A stretch of 64,000 nt of DNA from Sodalis-like secondary symbiont of Drepanosiphum platanoidis (GTDB taxonomy: Bacteria; Pseudomonadota; Gammaproteobacteria; Enterobacterales; Enterobacteriaceae): contig NZ_OZ060924.1 in assembly GCF_964059955.1 (NCBI RefSeq), positions 372,001 to 436,000 of the forward strand, given 5' to 3'. The position numbers were made by a program, and so were the translations under genes. The number at the start of each line of letters is the position of its first letter. Position 1 is the stretch's first letter. The notes under the pieces were generated by a model. The model searched no databases. It saw only the letters and a program-made list of their open reading frames with translations, and had not been told where the DNA came from. Below are positions 1 to 10,003 of the stretch, piece after piece.

Positions 1-1
1 G

Positions 2-433
2 AATATTACTGGTGTTGATTATATTTTAAATGCAATATATTTAGCTTATAAAAATTCTAAACGTTTAAAAATAAATAATGTAAAATTTATATATAGTAAT
101 TGGTTTTCATCATTAAAAAATATTAAATATAATTTAATTGTTTCTAATCCACCTTATTTAAGTTTAAATGATTTTTTTTTATATAAAAAATTTATATATT
201 TTGAACCAATAAGTTCTTTAGTTTCTAAAAAAAATGGTTTTCAAGATATTTTTTTTATTTGTAAAAATTCAAAAAAATATTTATTCAACTATGGTTGGTT
301 AATTATTGAACATGGTTGGAAACAAGGTAAAGTTGTAAGAAAAATATTTTTATATTTTAATTTTAAAAATATCAAAACTATATATGATTATAATCATAAT
401 GAAAGAATTACAGTTGGACAATTTATTATTTAA
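2..433 (+). CDS. prmC: PrmC, release factor glutamine methyltransferase (3' part)
   Basis: The window opens inside this gene; 143 C-terminal residues are visible and the start lies upstream. PrmC uses S-adenosylmethionine to methylate the GGQ glutamine of release factors RF1 and RF2. The NPPY substrate-glutamine motif is at fragment residues 49-52, preceded by the beta strand YNLIVS. The remainder follows E. coli PrmC closely, including FEP, the EHGW block and the final NERITVGQF segment. Its RF2 substrate is encoded in this window (prfB). In E. coli it follows prfA, which would lie off the left edge. Identification is secure. Confidence 0.93.
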   Translation, partial: NITGVDYILNAIYLAYKNSKRLKINNVKFIYSNWFSSLKNIKYNLIVSNPPYLSLNDFFLYKKFIYFEPISSLVSKKNGFQDIFFICKNSKKYLFNYGWLIIEHGWKQGKVVRKIFLYFNFKNIKTIYDYNHNERITVGQFII

Positions 434-854
434 TAAAATTTTTATAATTTAATAAATAAAATTAATAAATTTATTAATAAATAAATATTATTTATTATTT
501 TAAATAATTAATTAATATATAAATATTAAAATTTATATATAAAAATATTTTATATATAAATATAATAAGAATAATTTTTTTGAACAAATTATTTAATTTA
601 TAAAAAATTTATATTATTAATATGATATAAATAATTTATATAAAAATATTAATAATAATTAGATTTATTTTTAATTTTTATTTAAAATATTAAATTTAAT
701 TAAATATATTAAAATTTTATTTTTATTTATAAATTTAAATATATATTTTTTGTTTATTATTTTTAATATATAAAATTTTTTATTTTAAAATAAAAAAATT
801 TATAAATTTAATAAAATTTATTTATAAAATATAATCATATTTTTATTAAATAAA
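434..854. other. Convergent intergenic spacer, almost pure A/T
   Basis: This 421-base gap separates the converging ends of prmC and lgt. No gene or RNA is visible. An inverted repeat at 531-561 has 14-bp arms and a 3-nt loop, all A/T; it could serve as a weak bidirectional terminator, but arms of this length are near chance expectation here. Confidence 0.6.
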
Positions 855-1697
855 TTATTTTTTTAAAAAAATATAAGTTCCTATAATTAACATAGGAAAT
901 GTAAGTATTTGACCTATACTTAAAAAATTAAAAAATAATCCTAATTGAATATCTGGTTGTCTAAAAAATTCTATAAAAATTCTAAATATACTATATATTA
1001 TTAAAAATAAAGAAGAAATTTTTCCTATATTATTTTTTTTATTTTTATAAATATTTAAAATTATGAATAATAAAACTCCTTCTAAAATAAATTCATATAT
1101 TTGTGAAGGATGTCTAGGAAGAGATCCATATATTTTATATATTTTTTTTAAAACAATAGAATTTTTTATAGCAATTAAATCTTCTTTTTGAGAATTTGTA
1201 AATAATATTGCCCATGGAGTATTTAAAGTTATTCTTCCTATTAATTCACAATTTATAAAATTACCTATTCTTCCAAGACCTAAAGAAAATGGTATTAATG
1301 GAGATATAATATCAGTTATACTAAAAAAAATATTTTTATTTTTTTTTGAAAATTTAAAAATTATAAAAATTACTCCTATTAATCCTCCATGAAATGACAT
1401 ACCTCCATTATATATATAAAATATATTTAATGGATTTTTTAAAAAAAAATTTATATTATAAAATAATATATAACCTAATCTTCCACCTATTAATGCTCCT
1501 AAAAATCCATAATATAATAAATCATCAATTTTTTTTTTTGAAAATTTAATTTTTAATTTATATATTTTTTTTTTTGAATTAAAAAATATAAAAAAAAATC
1601 CTATTATATACATTAATCCATACCAACGAAAATTTATAGAACCAATAGAATATATAATTGGATTTATTGATGGAAATATAAAATATTTTTTTATCAT
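855..1697 (-). CDS. lgt: Lgt, prolipoprotein diacylglyceryl transferase
   Basis: Inner-membrane enzyme that moves diacylglycerol from phosphatidylglycerol to the lipobox cysteine of prolipoproteins, the first step of lipoprotein maturation. The 280 residues (E. coli 291) contain the family landmarks: GGRLGY, the HGGL block after GGMSF, the signature GRIGNFINCELIGR, RHPSQIYE and RIFIEFFRQPD. Several hydrophobic segments fit a polytopic membrane protein. It stands alone; the usual neighbour thyA is absent. With lspA at 25656 it implies that mature lipoproteins are still made. Confidence 0.96.
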   Translation of the reverse strand: MIKKYFIFPSINPIIYSIGSINFRWYGLMYIIGFFFIFFNSKKKIYKLKIKFSKKKIDDLLYYGFLGALIGGRLGYILFYNINFFLKNPLNIFYIYNGGMSFHGGLIGVIFIIFKFSKKNKNIFFSITDIISPLIPFSLGLGRIGNFINCELIGRITLNTPWAILFTNSQKEDLIAIKNSIVLKKIYKIYGSLPRHPSQIYEFILEGVLLFIILNIYKNKKNNIGKISSLFLIIYSIFRIFIEFFRQPDIQLGLFFNFLSIGQILTFPMLIIGTYIFLKK

Positions 1698-2161
1698 AAA
1701 ATATATAATACTTATTATTATTTTTATTTATTTTTAAAAAAAATTAAATTTTTATTAATTTATATTTATTATTATATATAATAATAAATTAAATTATTAA
1801 AAATATTTATATATATTTTATATAAAATATATATGTTTATAGTATTTTTTTAAATAAATTATTAAATAATTTAATGTTTATTAAATAAAATAAAATAATT
1901 AATTTTATTTAAATTATATAAAAAAATATTTATTAAAATATTAAAAATATTATTAATAATTTAAAATTTAATTTTTTTAATAAAATATATTTAATAATTA
2001 TTTTTTAAATAAAAATTATATATAATTTTATATTATATATATTTTTTATAAAATATTATATATAAAATTTATTAAATTTAATTTATTAATTTAAATTTAT
2101 TTAAATAATTTTATTAATTTTTTATAAAAAATTTAATATTATTTTTTAAATTTTTATAAAA
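1698..2161. other. Intergenic spacer between rplI and lgt
   Basis: A 464-base almost pure A/T gap with no open frame of note and no RNA gene. A 26-nt palindrome at 1809-1834 (13-bp arms) is the only structure seen and is at chance level for this composition. Confidence 0.6.
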
Positions 2162-2611
2162 TTATTTTTTTAAAATTTTAACAATAACATTTGCATAGAT
2201 TTTATTATATAATTTAATATATATTTTATAATCTCCTATATTTTTTAATGGACCATTTGGAAGTTTAATTTCTTTTTTTATTAAATTAATTCCCATTAAT
2301 TTAATTTCTTTTAAAATTTCTTTATATCCTATTGATCCAAATATCTTTCCTTTTTCTCCTGATTTTGCATATATAATTATATTAGAAAGTTTATTTATTT
2401 TATCAGCTTTTATTTGAGCTATTTTTTTTATTTTTTTTATTTTTAATTTTTCTTGAAGTTGTTTTTTTTTAAAATATTCAATATTTTCCTTAGTAACTAA
2501 AATTGCTTTTTCTTTAGGAATTAAAAAATTTCTAGCATATCCATTTTTAACATTAATTTTATCTCCAATGTTTCCAAGATTTAAAATTTTTTTAATAAGA
2601 AAAACATTCAT
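2162..2611 (-). CDS. rplI: Ribosomal protein L9
   Basis: Large-subunit protein near the L1 stalk base that helps keep reading frame. The 149 residues equal the E. coli length. The N-terminal rRNA-binding domain carries the conserved KNGYARNFLIPKEKA block, followed by the long lysine-rich connecting helix and a C-terminal domain ending in ANVIVKIL. It is the last gene of the rpsF-rpsR-rplI cluster, 34 bases after rpsR. Confidence 0.97.
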   Translation of the reverse strand: MNVFLIKKILNLGNIGDKINVKNGYARNFLIPKEKAILVTKENIEYFKKKQLQEKLKIKKIKKIAQIKADKINKLSNIIIYAKSGEKGKIFGSIGYKEILKEIKLMGINLIKKEIKLPNGPLKNIGDYKIYIKLYNKIYANVIVKILKK

Positions 2612-2645
2612 AAAGTATCCTTTAATATATTTTTTATAAATTTAA

Positions 2646-2870
2646 TTATTTAAAATCAGTATATGGTATCATTGCAAGATATCTAGCTTTTTTAATAGCT
2701 TTAGATAATTGTCTTTGATATTTAGATTTTGTACCAGTAATACGACTTGGTACAATTTTATTACTTTCATTAATATAATTTTTTAATATTGTAATATCTT
2801 TATAATCAACTTCAGTAATATTTTCTGCAGTAAATCTACAAAATTTACGACGTCTAAAATAACGAATCAT
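2646..2870 (-). CDS. rpsR: Ribosomal protein S18
   Basis: Small-subunit platform protein that binds together with S6. I chose the ATG at 2870, giving 74 residues beginning [13 protein letters not shown], against 75 in E. coli. A TTG five codons further upstream is in frame, but it lies inside the GGAG ribosome binding site of the ATG and is therefore unlikely. The core ([38 protein letters not shown]) is highly conserved. It sits between rpsF and rplI. Confidence 0.97.
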   Translation of the reverse strand: MIRYFRRRKFCRFTAENITEVDYKDITILKNYINESNKIVPSRITGTKSKYQRQLSKAIKKARYLAMIPYTDFK

Positions 2871-2934
2871 ATAATTAATCTCCAAATATTATTAATTTTT
2901 AATATTTTAATAAAGTTAATTTTATTAAAAATTA

Positions 2935-3267
2935 TTATTTTTTTTCATCTTTTGTTTTTAAAACAATAGATGATTTAGTAATAGCTTTTTTTACATTTAT
3001 AATAAGATTTCTTATTATATTTTTATCAAATTTAAAAGATGATTTTAAATCATTAATTAAATCTTTAGAAGATTCTATATTAAACAATATATAATGTGCT
3101 TTATTTAATTTTTTTATTGGATATGCTAATTGTCTTCTTCCCCAATTTTCTAATCTATGTATTATTCCTTTTGAATTTTTAATTTTAATTTTATAATTTT
3201 TAATTATATTATCTATTTCGTTAATAACATCAGGGTGTAATAATAAAATTATCTCATAATGTCTCAT
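2935..3267 (-). CDS. rpsF: Ribosomal protein S6
   Basis: Small-subunit protein that pairs with S18 on the platform. The 110 residues (E. coli 131-135) keep MRHYEIILLLHPD, ENWGRRQLAYPIKK and KAHYILFNIE; the acidic C-terminal tail is shortened. It is the first gene of the cluster. In E. coli priB lies between rpsF and rpsR, but only about 60 bases separate them here, so priB has been deleted cleanly. Confidence 0.97.
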   Translation of the reverse strand: MRHYEIILLLHPDVINEIDNIIKNYKIKIKNSKGIIHRLENWGRRQLAYPIKKLNKAHYILFNIESSKDLINDLKSSFKFDKNIIRNLIINVKKAITKSSIVLKTKDEKK

Positions 3268-3500
3268 TAATAAATCCTTTTTTTATGTAAATTTTTAAAA
3301 AATATTTTTAATATAAATAAAATATAGTTTTATTTATATTTTTTAAATAAATTTTTTATTTCTTAAATAAATATTTTTATAAAATTTATTATATATTTAT
3401 AAAAAATTATTAAAAATTGATTAATATAAAAATATAATTTTATTTAAAATTTTAAAATTTATATAAAATATAATAAATATTATTATTTTTTTAATATAAA

Positions 3501-4076
3501 TTAATAATAAGAAAATTTTTTATGTATATGATTAGTAGAATCAGAAATACCATTTAATTGAGGAAAAAATTTTAAAAGATTTTTTTCTATATTATTTTTT
3601 AAAGTAATTTTAATCATTGAACATCCTTGACATCCTCCACTAAATTTTAGTATAGCAAACATATTTTTTGTAATTTTAATTAATTCTACTTTTCCTCCAT
3701 GTTTAGATAAATTAATATTAATTTTTAAATTTAAAAAATCTTTAATTTTATTAAATAAATCAATTGAATTAAATTTATTATATTTTTTTATATAAGGAGC
3801 TTTTATAGTTAAATATGATTTAACATCATTTTTAACAAAATTAATTTCTAAATTTTTTATATAAGGAGATATTTTTTTATTTACAAAAATAGAAAAATAT
3901 TTAAATTTGAATTTAATATCATTTTTTTTTATTTCATTTTTTAAACAAAAAGACATTCCATATTTCATATAAGATGTTTTTAAATTTTTAATAAAAATTC
4001 TAATATTTGTTTTTTCTTTTTTAGAAGATAATATATTTTTAATATATTTTTGAGCAGATTTAGTAATATAAATCAT
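3501..4076 (-). CDS. nfuA: NfuA, Fe-S cluster carrier protein
   Basis: Carries and delivers [4Fe-4S] clusters to target enzymes. The 191 residues equal E. coli NfuA exactly. Residues about 1-100 form the degenerate A-type domain without cluster cysteines, as in the family. The Nfu domain follows, with GGCQGCSM placing the ligands at Cys149 and Cys152, and the protein ends SYY like E. coli. It presumably receives clusters from the SUF machinery encoded at 48166-53771. It stands as a single gene. Confidence 0.95.
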   Translation of the reverse strand: MIYITKSAQKYIKNILSSKKEKTNIRIFIKNLKTSYMKYGMSFCLKNEIKKNDIKFKFKYFSIFVNKKISPYIKNLEINFVKNDVKSYLTIKAPYIKKYNKFNSIDLFNKIKDFLNLKININLSKHGGKVELIKITKNMFAILKFSGGCQGCSMIKITLKNNIEKNLLKFFPQLNGISDSTNHIHKKFSYY

Positions 4077-4369
4077 TATATTTTCTCGTTATTATATTAA
4101 TAATTATATATATTTTAATAAATATTAATTTTTTTTATAATTTTATAATCTTTTTAAAAAATATAAAAAAAATTAATTTAAATAATTTTATATTATATAA
4201 AACATTTTTTAAAAAAATATATATTTAAATAATATTTAAATTTATTAAATATAATATATTAAATTTTTTATAAAAATATATTTTTATTTATTATTAAAAT
4301 TAAAATTTATTTAAATAAAATATATTTATAAAATATAAAATTATTTATTAATAAAATTATTAATAATAA

Positions 4370-5119
4370 TTATATAGGTAAATAAAAATAATATGGATAA
4401 TTAATTTTATATAAATATAGTCCTTTAGGTGGAGCAATATTAAAAGATTTTTTTTTTTGAATTAATAAATTATATATTAATTTTTTTGATTTTTTTCCTA
4501 ATCCTATTTCTATTAAACATCCTACAATATTACGAACCATTTTATATAAAAAAGAATTAGCTTTAATTTTTATCAAAATAAAATTATTTTTTTTATAAAT
4601 TTTAAATTTATATATTGTTCTAATATAATTATTTGTTTGACATTTTGTAGAAATTAATAATTTAAAATTATGTGTTCCTAATAAATATTTTCCTGCATAT
4701 TTCATTTTATCAATATCTAATTTTTTAGAAATATAAAATACTTTTTTATTTAAAAAAACTGAATTATATGTATTATTATATATAATATATTTATAACATC
4801 TAGAAATTGCACTAAATCTTGCATGAAAACTTTCTTTAACATAAATTATCCATTTAACATAAATATCTTTTGGAAGATTAGAATTTAAACCTAATATCCA
4901 AGATTTTATTTTTCTATATGATTTAGTATAAAAATGTACTACTTGATTAACAGCATGAACTCCAGTATCTGTTCTTCCTGCACAATAAATACTTATAGGT
5001 TCATTTGCTATTTTTGATAAAGCTTTTTCTAAACATTCTTGAATACTAATAGAATGTTTTTGCTTTTGCCATCCATGATAATTTGTTCCATCATATTCTA
5101 ATCCAAGAGCTAATTTCAT
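4370..5119 (-). CDS. truA: TruA, tRNA pseudouridine synthase (positions 38-40)
   Basis: Converts uridines 38-40 of the tRNA anticodon arm to pseudouridine. The 249 residues (E. coli 270) keep LEYDGTNYHGWQ, the catalytic motif GRTDTGVHA with nucleophile Asp51, FHARF, and SFLYKMVRNIVGCL. The missing residues are mainly at the termini. It is a stand-alone gene with about 290-430 empty bases on either side. Confidence 0.96.
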   Translation of the reverse strand: MKLALGLEYDGTNYHGWQKQKHSISIQECLEKALSKIANEPISIYCAGRTDTGVHAVNQVVHFYTKSYRKIKSWILGLNSNLPKDIYVKWIIYVKESFHARFSAISRCYKYIIYNNTYNSVFLNKKVFYISKKLDIDKMKYAGKYLLGTHNFKLLISTKCQTNNYIRTIYKFKIYKKNNFILIKIKANSFLYKMVRNIVGCLIEIGLGKKSKKLIYNLLIQKKKSFNIAPPKGLYLYKINYPYYFYLPI

Positions 5120-5519
5120 AAATTTTATTTTATTAAAAAATTTATATTATTATATAATAATAATTATATTATATAAATGTTTAAAAAATTTAATTTTTTT
5201 ATTTGTGTATATTATTTATATAAACATATTAATATTAATTAAATTTTTTATAAATATTATATATAATATATAATTTATTTAAGTTAATAAATAAAATTTT
5301 ATAAAAATTTAAAAAATAATAAAATATATTTTTCAAAAAATTTTTAATTATTTTTTTTTAAAAAAAATATATATATTATAGATAATTAAAATTTATATAA
5401 AATTTTTATATAAAAATTATATTTATATATATAATATTTTATTTTTTAATAAAATTTATTATATAATTTTTTTTGAAAAAAAATAAAATAAAATTATTAA
5501 AATTTATTATGAAAATTTT
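5120..5519. other. Intergenic spacer between csrA and truA
   Basis: About 400 bases of A/T-rich sequence with no visible gene. The only distinct element at its edge is the GC-rich csrA hairpin at 5520-5546, listed separately. In E. coli tRNA-Ser and tRNA-Arg genes follow csrA; none is present here. Confidence 0.6.
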
Positions 5520-5546
5520 ATGCGCCTTTAATTATATAAGGCGCAT
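5520..5546 (-). terminator. Hairpin terminator downstream of csrA
   Basis: An inverted repeat with 9-bp arms (ATGCGCCTT at 5520-5528, AAGGCGCAT at 5538-5546) and a 9-nt loop lies six bases past the csrA stop codon. Six of nine stem pairs are G-C, conspicuous in a genome this AT-rich, which implies selection. The following T tract on the minus strand is short and interrupted. Most likely it ends the recA-alaS-csrA transcripts or protects their 3' end. Confidence 0.75.
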
Positions 5547-5551
5547 GATTT

Positions 5552-5737
5552 TTAAGATATATTTTTTGTAGATTTTTCAACTTGAATACGCTGATATATT
5601 TCTTCACGATGAATAGAAACTTTTTTAGGAGCATCAATACCAATACGAACTTGATTTCCTTTAATTCCTAATATAGTTACTTTTACTTCATCCCCAATTA
5701 TTAGGCTTTCACTAACTCTACGAGTTAAAATAAGCAT
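5552..5737 (-). CDS. csrA: CsrA, carbon storage / post-transcriptional regulator
   Basis: Homodimeric RNA-binding protein that controls translation and stability of target mRNAs by binding GGA motifs. The 61 residues equal E. coli CsrA, with [24 protein letters not shown] and [10 protein letters not shown]. Both key RNA-binding regions are present: Leu4/Arg6-Arg7 at the N-terminus and Arg44. It follows alaS as in E. coli, with about 74 bases between them, and is followed by a strong hairpin. Retention of a global regulator in so reduced a genome is noteworthy. No CsrB/CsrC-like antagonist RNA is seen here. Confidence 0.97.
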   Translation of the reverse strand: MLILTRRVSESLIIGDEVKVTILGIKGNQVRIGIDAPKKVSIHREEIYQRIQVEKSTKNIS

Positions 5738-5811
5738 GATTTTTCCTTAAAAGTTATAAAAATATCATATAAATGATGATAAAATTAAATTAAATTTTAT
5801 ATTAATTTTTA

Positions 5812-8463
5812 TTAAATATTTGTATTATTTTTAAATTTTTTATATATTATTTTTTTTATATCAATAAAAACATTATTTAATTTATGTAAATTATTACTAT
5901 TAGCTCTAGCCGAATAATAACTACCTCCTCCATTTCCTTTAGTTTTTTCTATAAAAAATTCTATAATATCCGTTGCTTTAATATATTTAATAATTTTTTT
6001 ACTTACATTTACAAAAATATTTATTTTATTATTTATAATAGTAAAAATAACTATTATATATGGATCTAAATTAGATTTAATATAATCAATAATTTTATAA
6101 ATAATTTTAATAGAAATATTTTCTATATATTTACATATAATATTAATATTATTAATTATTTTTATTTTTTTAAGTAAAGATTTTATTTTATATTTTATTT
6201 TTTTATTTTCAATTTCTTTTAATTTTTTTTTTAAAAAATAATTAGTATTATATAAATTTTTAATATTTTCAACTATATCATTTTCATTTACTTTAATAAT
6301 TTTAGAAATTAAAAATAATTGTTTTTTTTTAAAAATAATATTTTTTATAGCTTCTTTTCCAGTTATAGCTTCTATTCTTTTTATTCCAGATGCAACAGAA
6401 GATTTTTTATTTATTAAAAATAAAATAATTTTTTTTGTATTATTAACATGAGTACCTCCACATAATTCTATTGAAATATTTGATATAGAAACCATACGAA
6501 CGTAATCTGGATATTTTTTATAAGGTAGCATTAATGCTCCTTTATTTTTAGCTTCTTTTAAAGTAGTATATTCCGATTTAATAGATAAATTTTTATTAAT
6601 ATTGTTATTAACAATTTCTTCAATAGAAGAAATATGATCATCATTAATTAAATCATTATATAAAAAATCAAAACGCAAATGTTTATCATCAATGTAAGAT
6701 CCTTTTTGTTTTATAGAATCTCCAAATATTTTTTTTAAGGAATAATGTAATAAATGAGTTGCAGAATGATTTAATGATATAGAATTTCTATATTTTGTAT
6801 TAATTTTTGCTATAATTTGATCTTTAATTTTAAAAAATCCATTTATTAAAAATCCTATATGTAAAATATTTTTCTTATATTTCTTTGTTTTAATAACTTT
6901 AAAATATGAATTATCTTTAATTATTTTACCTATATCTCCAGTTTGACCACTGGATTCTCCATAAAATGGAGTTTCATTTAATATTATAATAGATTCATTA
7001 TTATTAGATAAACAATCTAATTTTATATTATTTTGATATAATCCTATTATATTTGTTATACATTTTTTTTTATTAAAACCTAAAAATTTTGTATGTTTAT
7101 TACATTTTAATTCAAATTTATTTTTTATATCAATTAATTTTTTATTAAAAACTTTTGATTTATTTTTCTGAATTTCCATTTCTTTTTTAAAAACATTTTC
7201 ATTTATAGAAATATTATGATATTTACAAATATCTTTTGTTAAATCTAATGGAAATCCATGAGTATCATATAACCAAAAAGCAATTTTACCATCTAATTTT
7301 TTTTTATTTAATTTACTAAATTCTTTATTTAAAATATATAATCCATTTTTTAATGTTTTATGAAATTTTTTTTCTTCATTATAAATAATATTTTTTATAA
7401 ATATTTTATCATTTGATAAATGAAAAGATGATAATTTCATTATTTTAATTACTGGAAAAACTAATTTATATAAAAAATAATCTTTAATTCCTAATTTATT
7501 TCCATGAAATATTGCTCTTCTAATAATTCTTTTTAATACATATCCTTGTTTTTCATTAGATGGATAAATTCCATCTCCTATTAGAAATATAGAACAACGA
7601 ATATGATCTGCAATTATTCTTATAGAATTTATATTTAAATTTGAAATATTTGTAATTTTTTTTAAAGAAGAAATTATTTTTTTAAAAATATCAATATCAT
7701 AATTACTTTTAACAAATTGAAGAACTGATGCTATACGTTCTAATCCCATTCCAGTATCAACAGAAGGATTAGGAAGAGGATCCATAATTCCATTATTTTT
7801 ACGATTAAACTGCATGAATACTAAATTCCAAATTTCAATATATCTTTCTTTATTTTTTAAAAAATTTTTATTAATATTATTAGGTATAGAATCTTCATAA
7901 TCATAAAAAATTTCTGAACATGGACCACATGGACCAGTATCCCCCATCTGCCAAAAATTATCAGAATAATATTTATTTCCTTTATTATCTCCAATACGAA
8001 TTAAATTATTTTTATTTATACCAATATCTTTAAACCATATATTATATGTTTCATCATCTTTTTCATATACAGTAATTAATAATTTTTTTTTAGGTATAGC
8101 AAACCAATTTTTATGAGTTAAAAGTTCCCAAGCAAATTTAATTGCATCTTTTTTAAAATAACCACCAAAACTAAAATTTCCAAGCATTTCAAAAAAAGTA
8201 TGATGTTTATTAGTATATCCTACATGATCTAAATCATTATGTTTACCACCTGCTCTTACACAACGTTGTACAGTAACAATATTTTTATATTTAGATTTTT
8301 CTAAACCTAAAAAAATATTTTTAAATTGATTCATTCCTGAATTTGTTAATAATAAAGTATTATCATTTTTTGGAATAAGTGAACTACTAGAAATTATTTT
8401 ATGATTTTTTAAATAAAAAAATTTTAGAAAAGCTTTACGAATTTCTGATGTACTTTTAATCAT
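5812..8463 (-). CDS. alaS: Alanyl-tRNA synthetase
   Basis: Class II synthetase that charges tRNA-Ala and edits mischarged Ser/Gly. The 883 residues (E. coli 876) begin with the catalytic core (RCVRAGGKHNDL, TFFEMLGNFSFGGYFK, MGDTGPCGPCSEIFYD, DTGMGLERI). The editing domain follows, with zinc ligands in NHSATHLLHY and ELCGGTHV. The C-terminal region ends in the GNGGGS segment. It lies between recA and csrA as in E. coli; recX, which separates recA and alaS there, is missing from the 247-base gap upstream. Confidence 0.98.
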   Translation of the reverse strand: MIKSTSEIRKAFLKFFYLKNHKIISSSSLIPKNDNTLLLTNSGMNQFKNIFLGLEKSKYKNIVTVQRCVRAGGKHNDLDHVGYTNKHHTFFEMLGNFSFGGYFKKDAIKFAWELLTHKNWFAIPKKKLLITVYEKDDETYNIWFKDIGINKNNLIRIGDNKGNKYYSDNFWQMGDTGPCGPCSEIFYDYEDSIPNNINKNFLKNKERYIEIWNLVFMQFNRKNNGIMDPLPNPSVDTGMGLERIASVLQFVKSNYDIDIFKKIISSLKKITNISNLNINSIRIIADHIRCSIFLIGDGIYPSNEKQGYVLKRIIRRAIFHGNKLGIKDYFLYKLVFPVIKIMKLSSFHLSNDKIFIKNIIYNEEKKFHKTLKNGLYILNKEFSKLNKKKLDGKIAFWLYDTHGFPLDLTKDICKYHNISINENVFKKEMEIQKNKSKVFNKKLIDIKNKFELKCNKHTKFLGFNKKKCITNIIGLYQNNIKLDCLSNNNESIIILNETPFYGESSGQTGDIGKIIKDNSYFKVIKTKKYKKNILHIGFLINGFFKIKDQIIAKINTKYRNSISLNHSATHLLHYSLKKIFGDSIKQKGSYIDDKHLRFDFLYNDLINDDHISSIEEIVNNNINKNLSIKSEYTTLKEAKNKGALMLPYKKYPDYVRMVSISNISIELCGGTHVNNTKKIILFLINKKSSVASGIKRIEAITGKEAIKNIIFKKKQLFLISKIIKVNENDIVENIKNLYNTNYFLKKKLKEIENKKIKYKIKSLLKKIKIINNINIICKYIENISIKIIYKIIDYIKSNLDPYIIVIFTIINNKINIFVNVSKKIIKYIKATDIIEFFIEKTKGNGGGSYYSARANSNNLHKLNNVFIDIKKIIYKKFKNNTNI

Positions 8464-8710
8464 AATTTTCTCATTTTATTAAAAATATTTTTATAAAAAT
8501 ATTTTTATAAAAAATTAATTTAAAATTTAATAATATATTAAAATATTAATATTTAATTAAAATATTTTTTATAAAAAATATTTATATATTAAAAAATTAC
8601 TTAAAATATATAAGTATATATTATTTAATTTAAAAATTAATCTATTTATAAAAAATAAATATATATTATTTAATAATTTAATAAATTTTAAATTTTTTTA
8701 ATATTATATA

Positions 8711-9714
8711 TTAATTATTTTTTTTTTTAAAAAATTTTTTTTGAATTATTTTTATTAATTTTTTTTTAATTATTTTGTTTTTTTTTAAAAAAATACATAC
8801 ATTTTTTTTTCCTTGTCCAATTTTTTTTCCATTAAAATTATACCAAGAACCAGATTTTTCAATAATTTTATTTTCAACACAAATATCTAATATTTCCATA
8901 TATGTATTAATTCCTTTTCCATATATAATTTGAAATTCTGCTTGTTTAAAAGGTATTGAAATTTTGTTTTTTACAACTTTAACACGAGTATCATTTCCGA
9001 TAATTATATCTCCATTTTTTACAGCTCCAATTCTTCTAATATCTAATCTTACAGATGCATAAAATTTTAAAGCATTACCTCCTGGAGTTGTTTCTGGACT
9101 TCCAAAAATTATACCTATTTTCATGCGAATTTGATTTATAAAAATTAAAAGTGTATTAGATTTTTTTAAGTTACTTGCAAGTTTTCTCATAGCTTGACTC
9201 ATCATACGAGCTGCTAATCCTATATGTGAATCTCCTATATTACCATCAATTTCTGCTTTAGGAGTTAATGCAGCTACAGAGTCTACAATTATTACATCTA
9301 CTGCTCCAGAATTACTTAATTTATCACAAATTTCTAATGCTTGTTCTCCTGTATCTGGTTGTGAACAAAGTAAATTATCAATATTTACACCTAATTTTTT
9401 TGCATATAATGGATCAAGTGCATGTTCTGCATCTATAAAAGCGCATATTTTTTTTTTTTTTGTGCTGAAGAAATAATTTGAAGTGTTAATGTTGTTTTTC
9501 CTGAAGATTCAGGTCCATATATTTCTACAATTCTTCCAATTGGTAAACCACCAGATCCTAATGCAATATCTAAAGATAAAGAACCAGTAGAAATTGTTTC
9601 TATATCCATAGATCTATCATCTCCTAACCTCATAATTGAACCTTTACCAAATTTTTTTTCAATTTTATTTATTATCATATTTAATGATTTTATTTTTTTT
9701 TCATCATTAGACAT
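8711..9714 (-). CDS. recA: RecA recombinase, interrupted by a poly(A) frameshift
   Basis: Strand-exchange ATPase for homologous recombination. The first frame runs from ATG at 9714 with Walker A GPESSGKT at residues 67-74, but it ends just after a run of 14 A (plus-strand T at 9448-9461). One base back, the frame continues with [63 protein letters not shown] and the rest of RecA down to 8711. A net +1 base (15 A) or a -1 ribosomal slip gives about 334 residues (E. coli 353). Everything outside the run is conserved, so the gene is probably rescued by slippage; a recent inactivation or a sequencing error in the homopolymer is possible. Confidence 0.85.
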
Positions 9715-10003
9715 TTTATCTCCATAAATTAAATATTAATATTTTATATAAAAATTTTATAAATTAAATAAATTTTAATATAATTAGAATTTAATATACT
9801 TTTATATTAAATTAATAAATTTTTTTAAAAAATTTATTAATTTTAAATTTAATTTAAAAAATATTTATAATTATTAATTTAAATAAATTTTAATAAATTT
9901 ATATAATAAAATATATAAATATATATATTTAATATTTATTTTTTATAAAGATTTTTTTTTTTAAAATAAATTTATTAAAATTTGTTTTTTATAAAAAATA
10001 TTT

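Noticed and set aside
531-561. Inverted repeat with 14-bp arms after prmC as terminator
   Set aside because: Position is plausible but arm length is near chance and no G-C pair or clean T tract supports it; mentioned only in the spacer entry.
1809-1834. 26-nt palindrome between rplI and lgt
   Set aside because: Arms of 13 bp in A/T-only sequence are expected about once by chance in a window this size.
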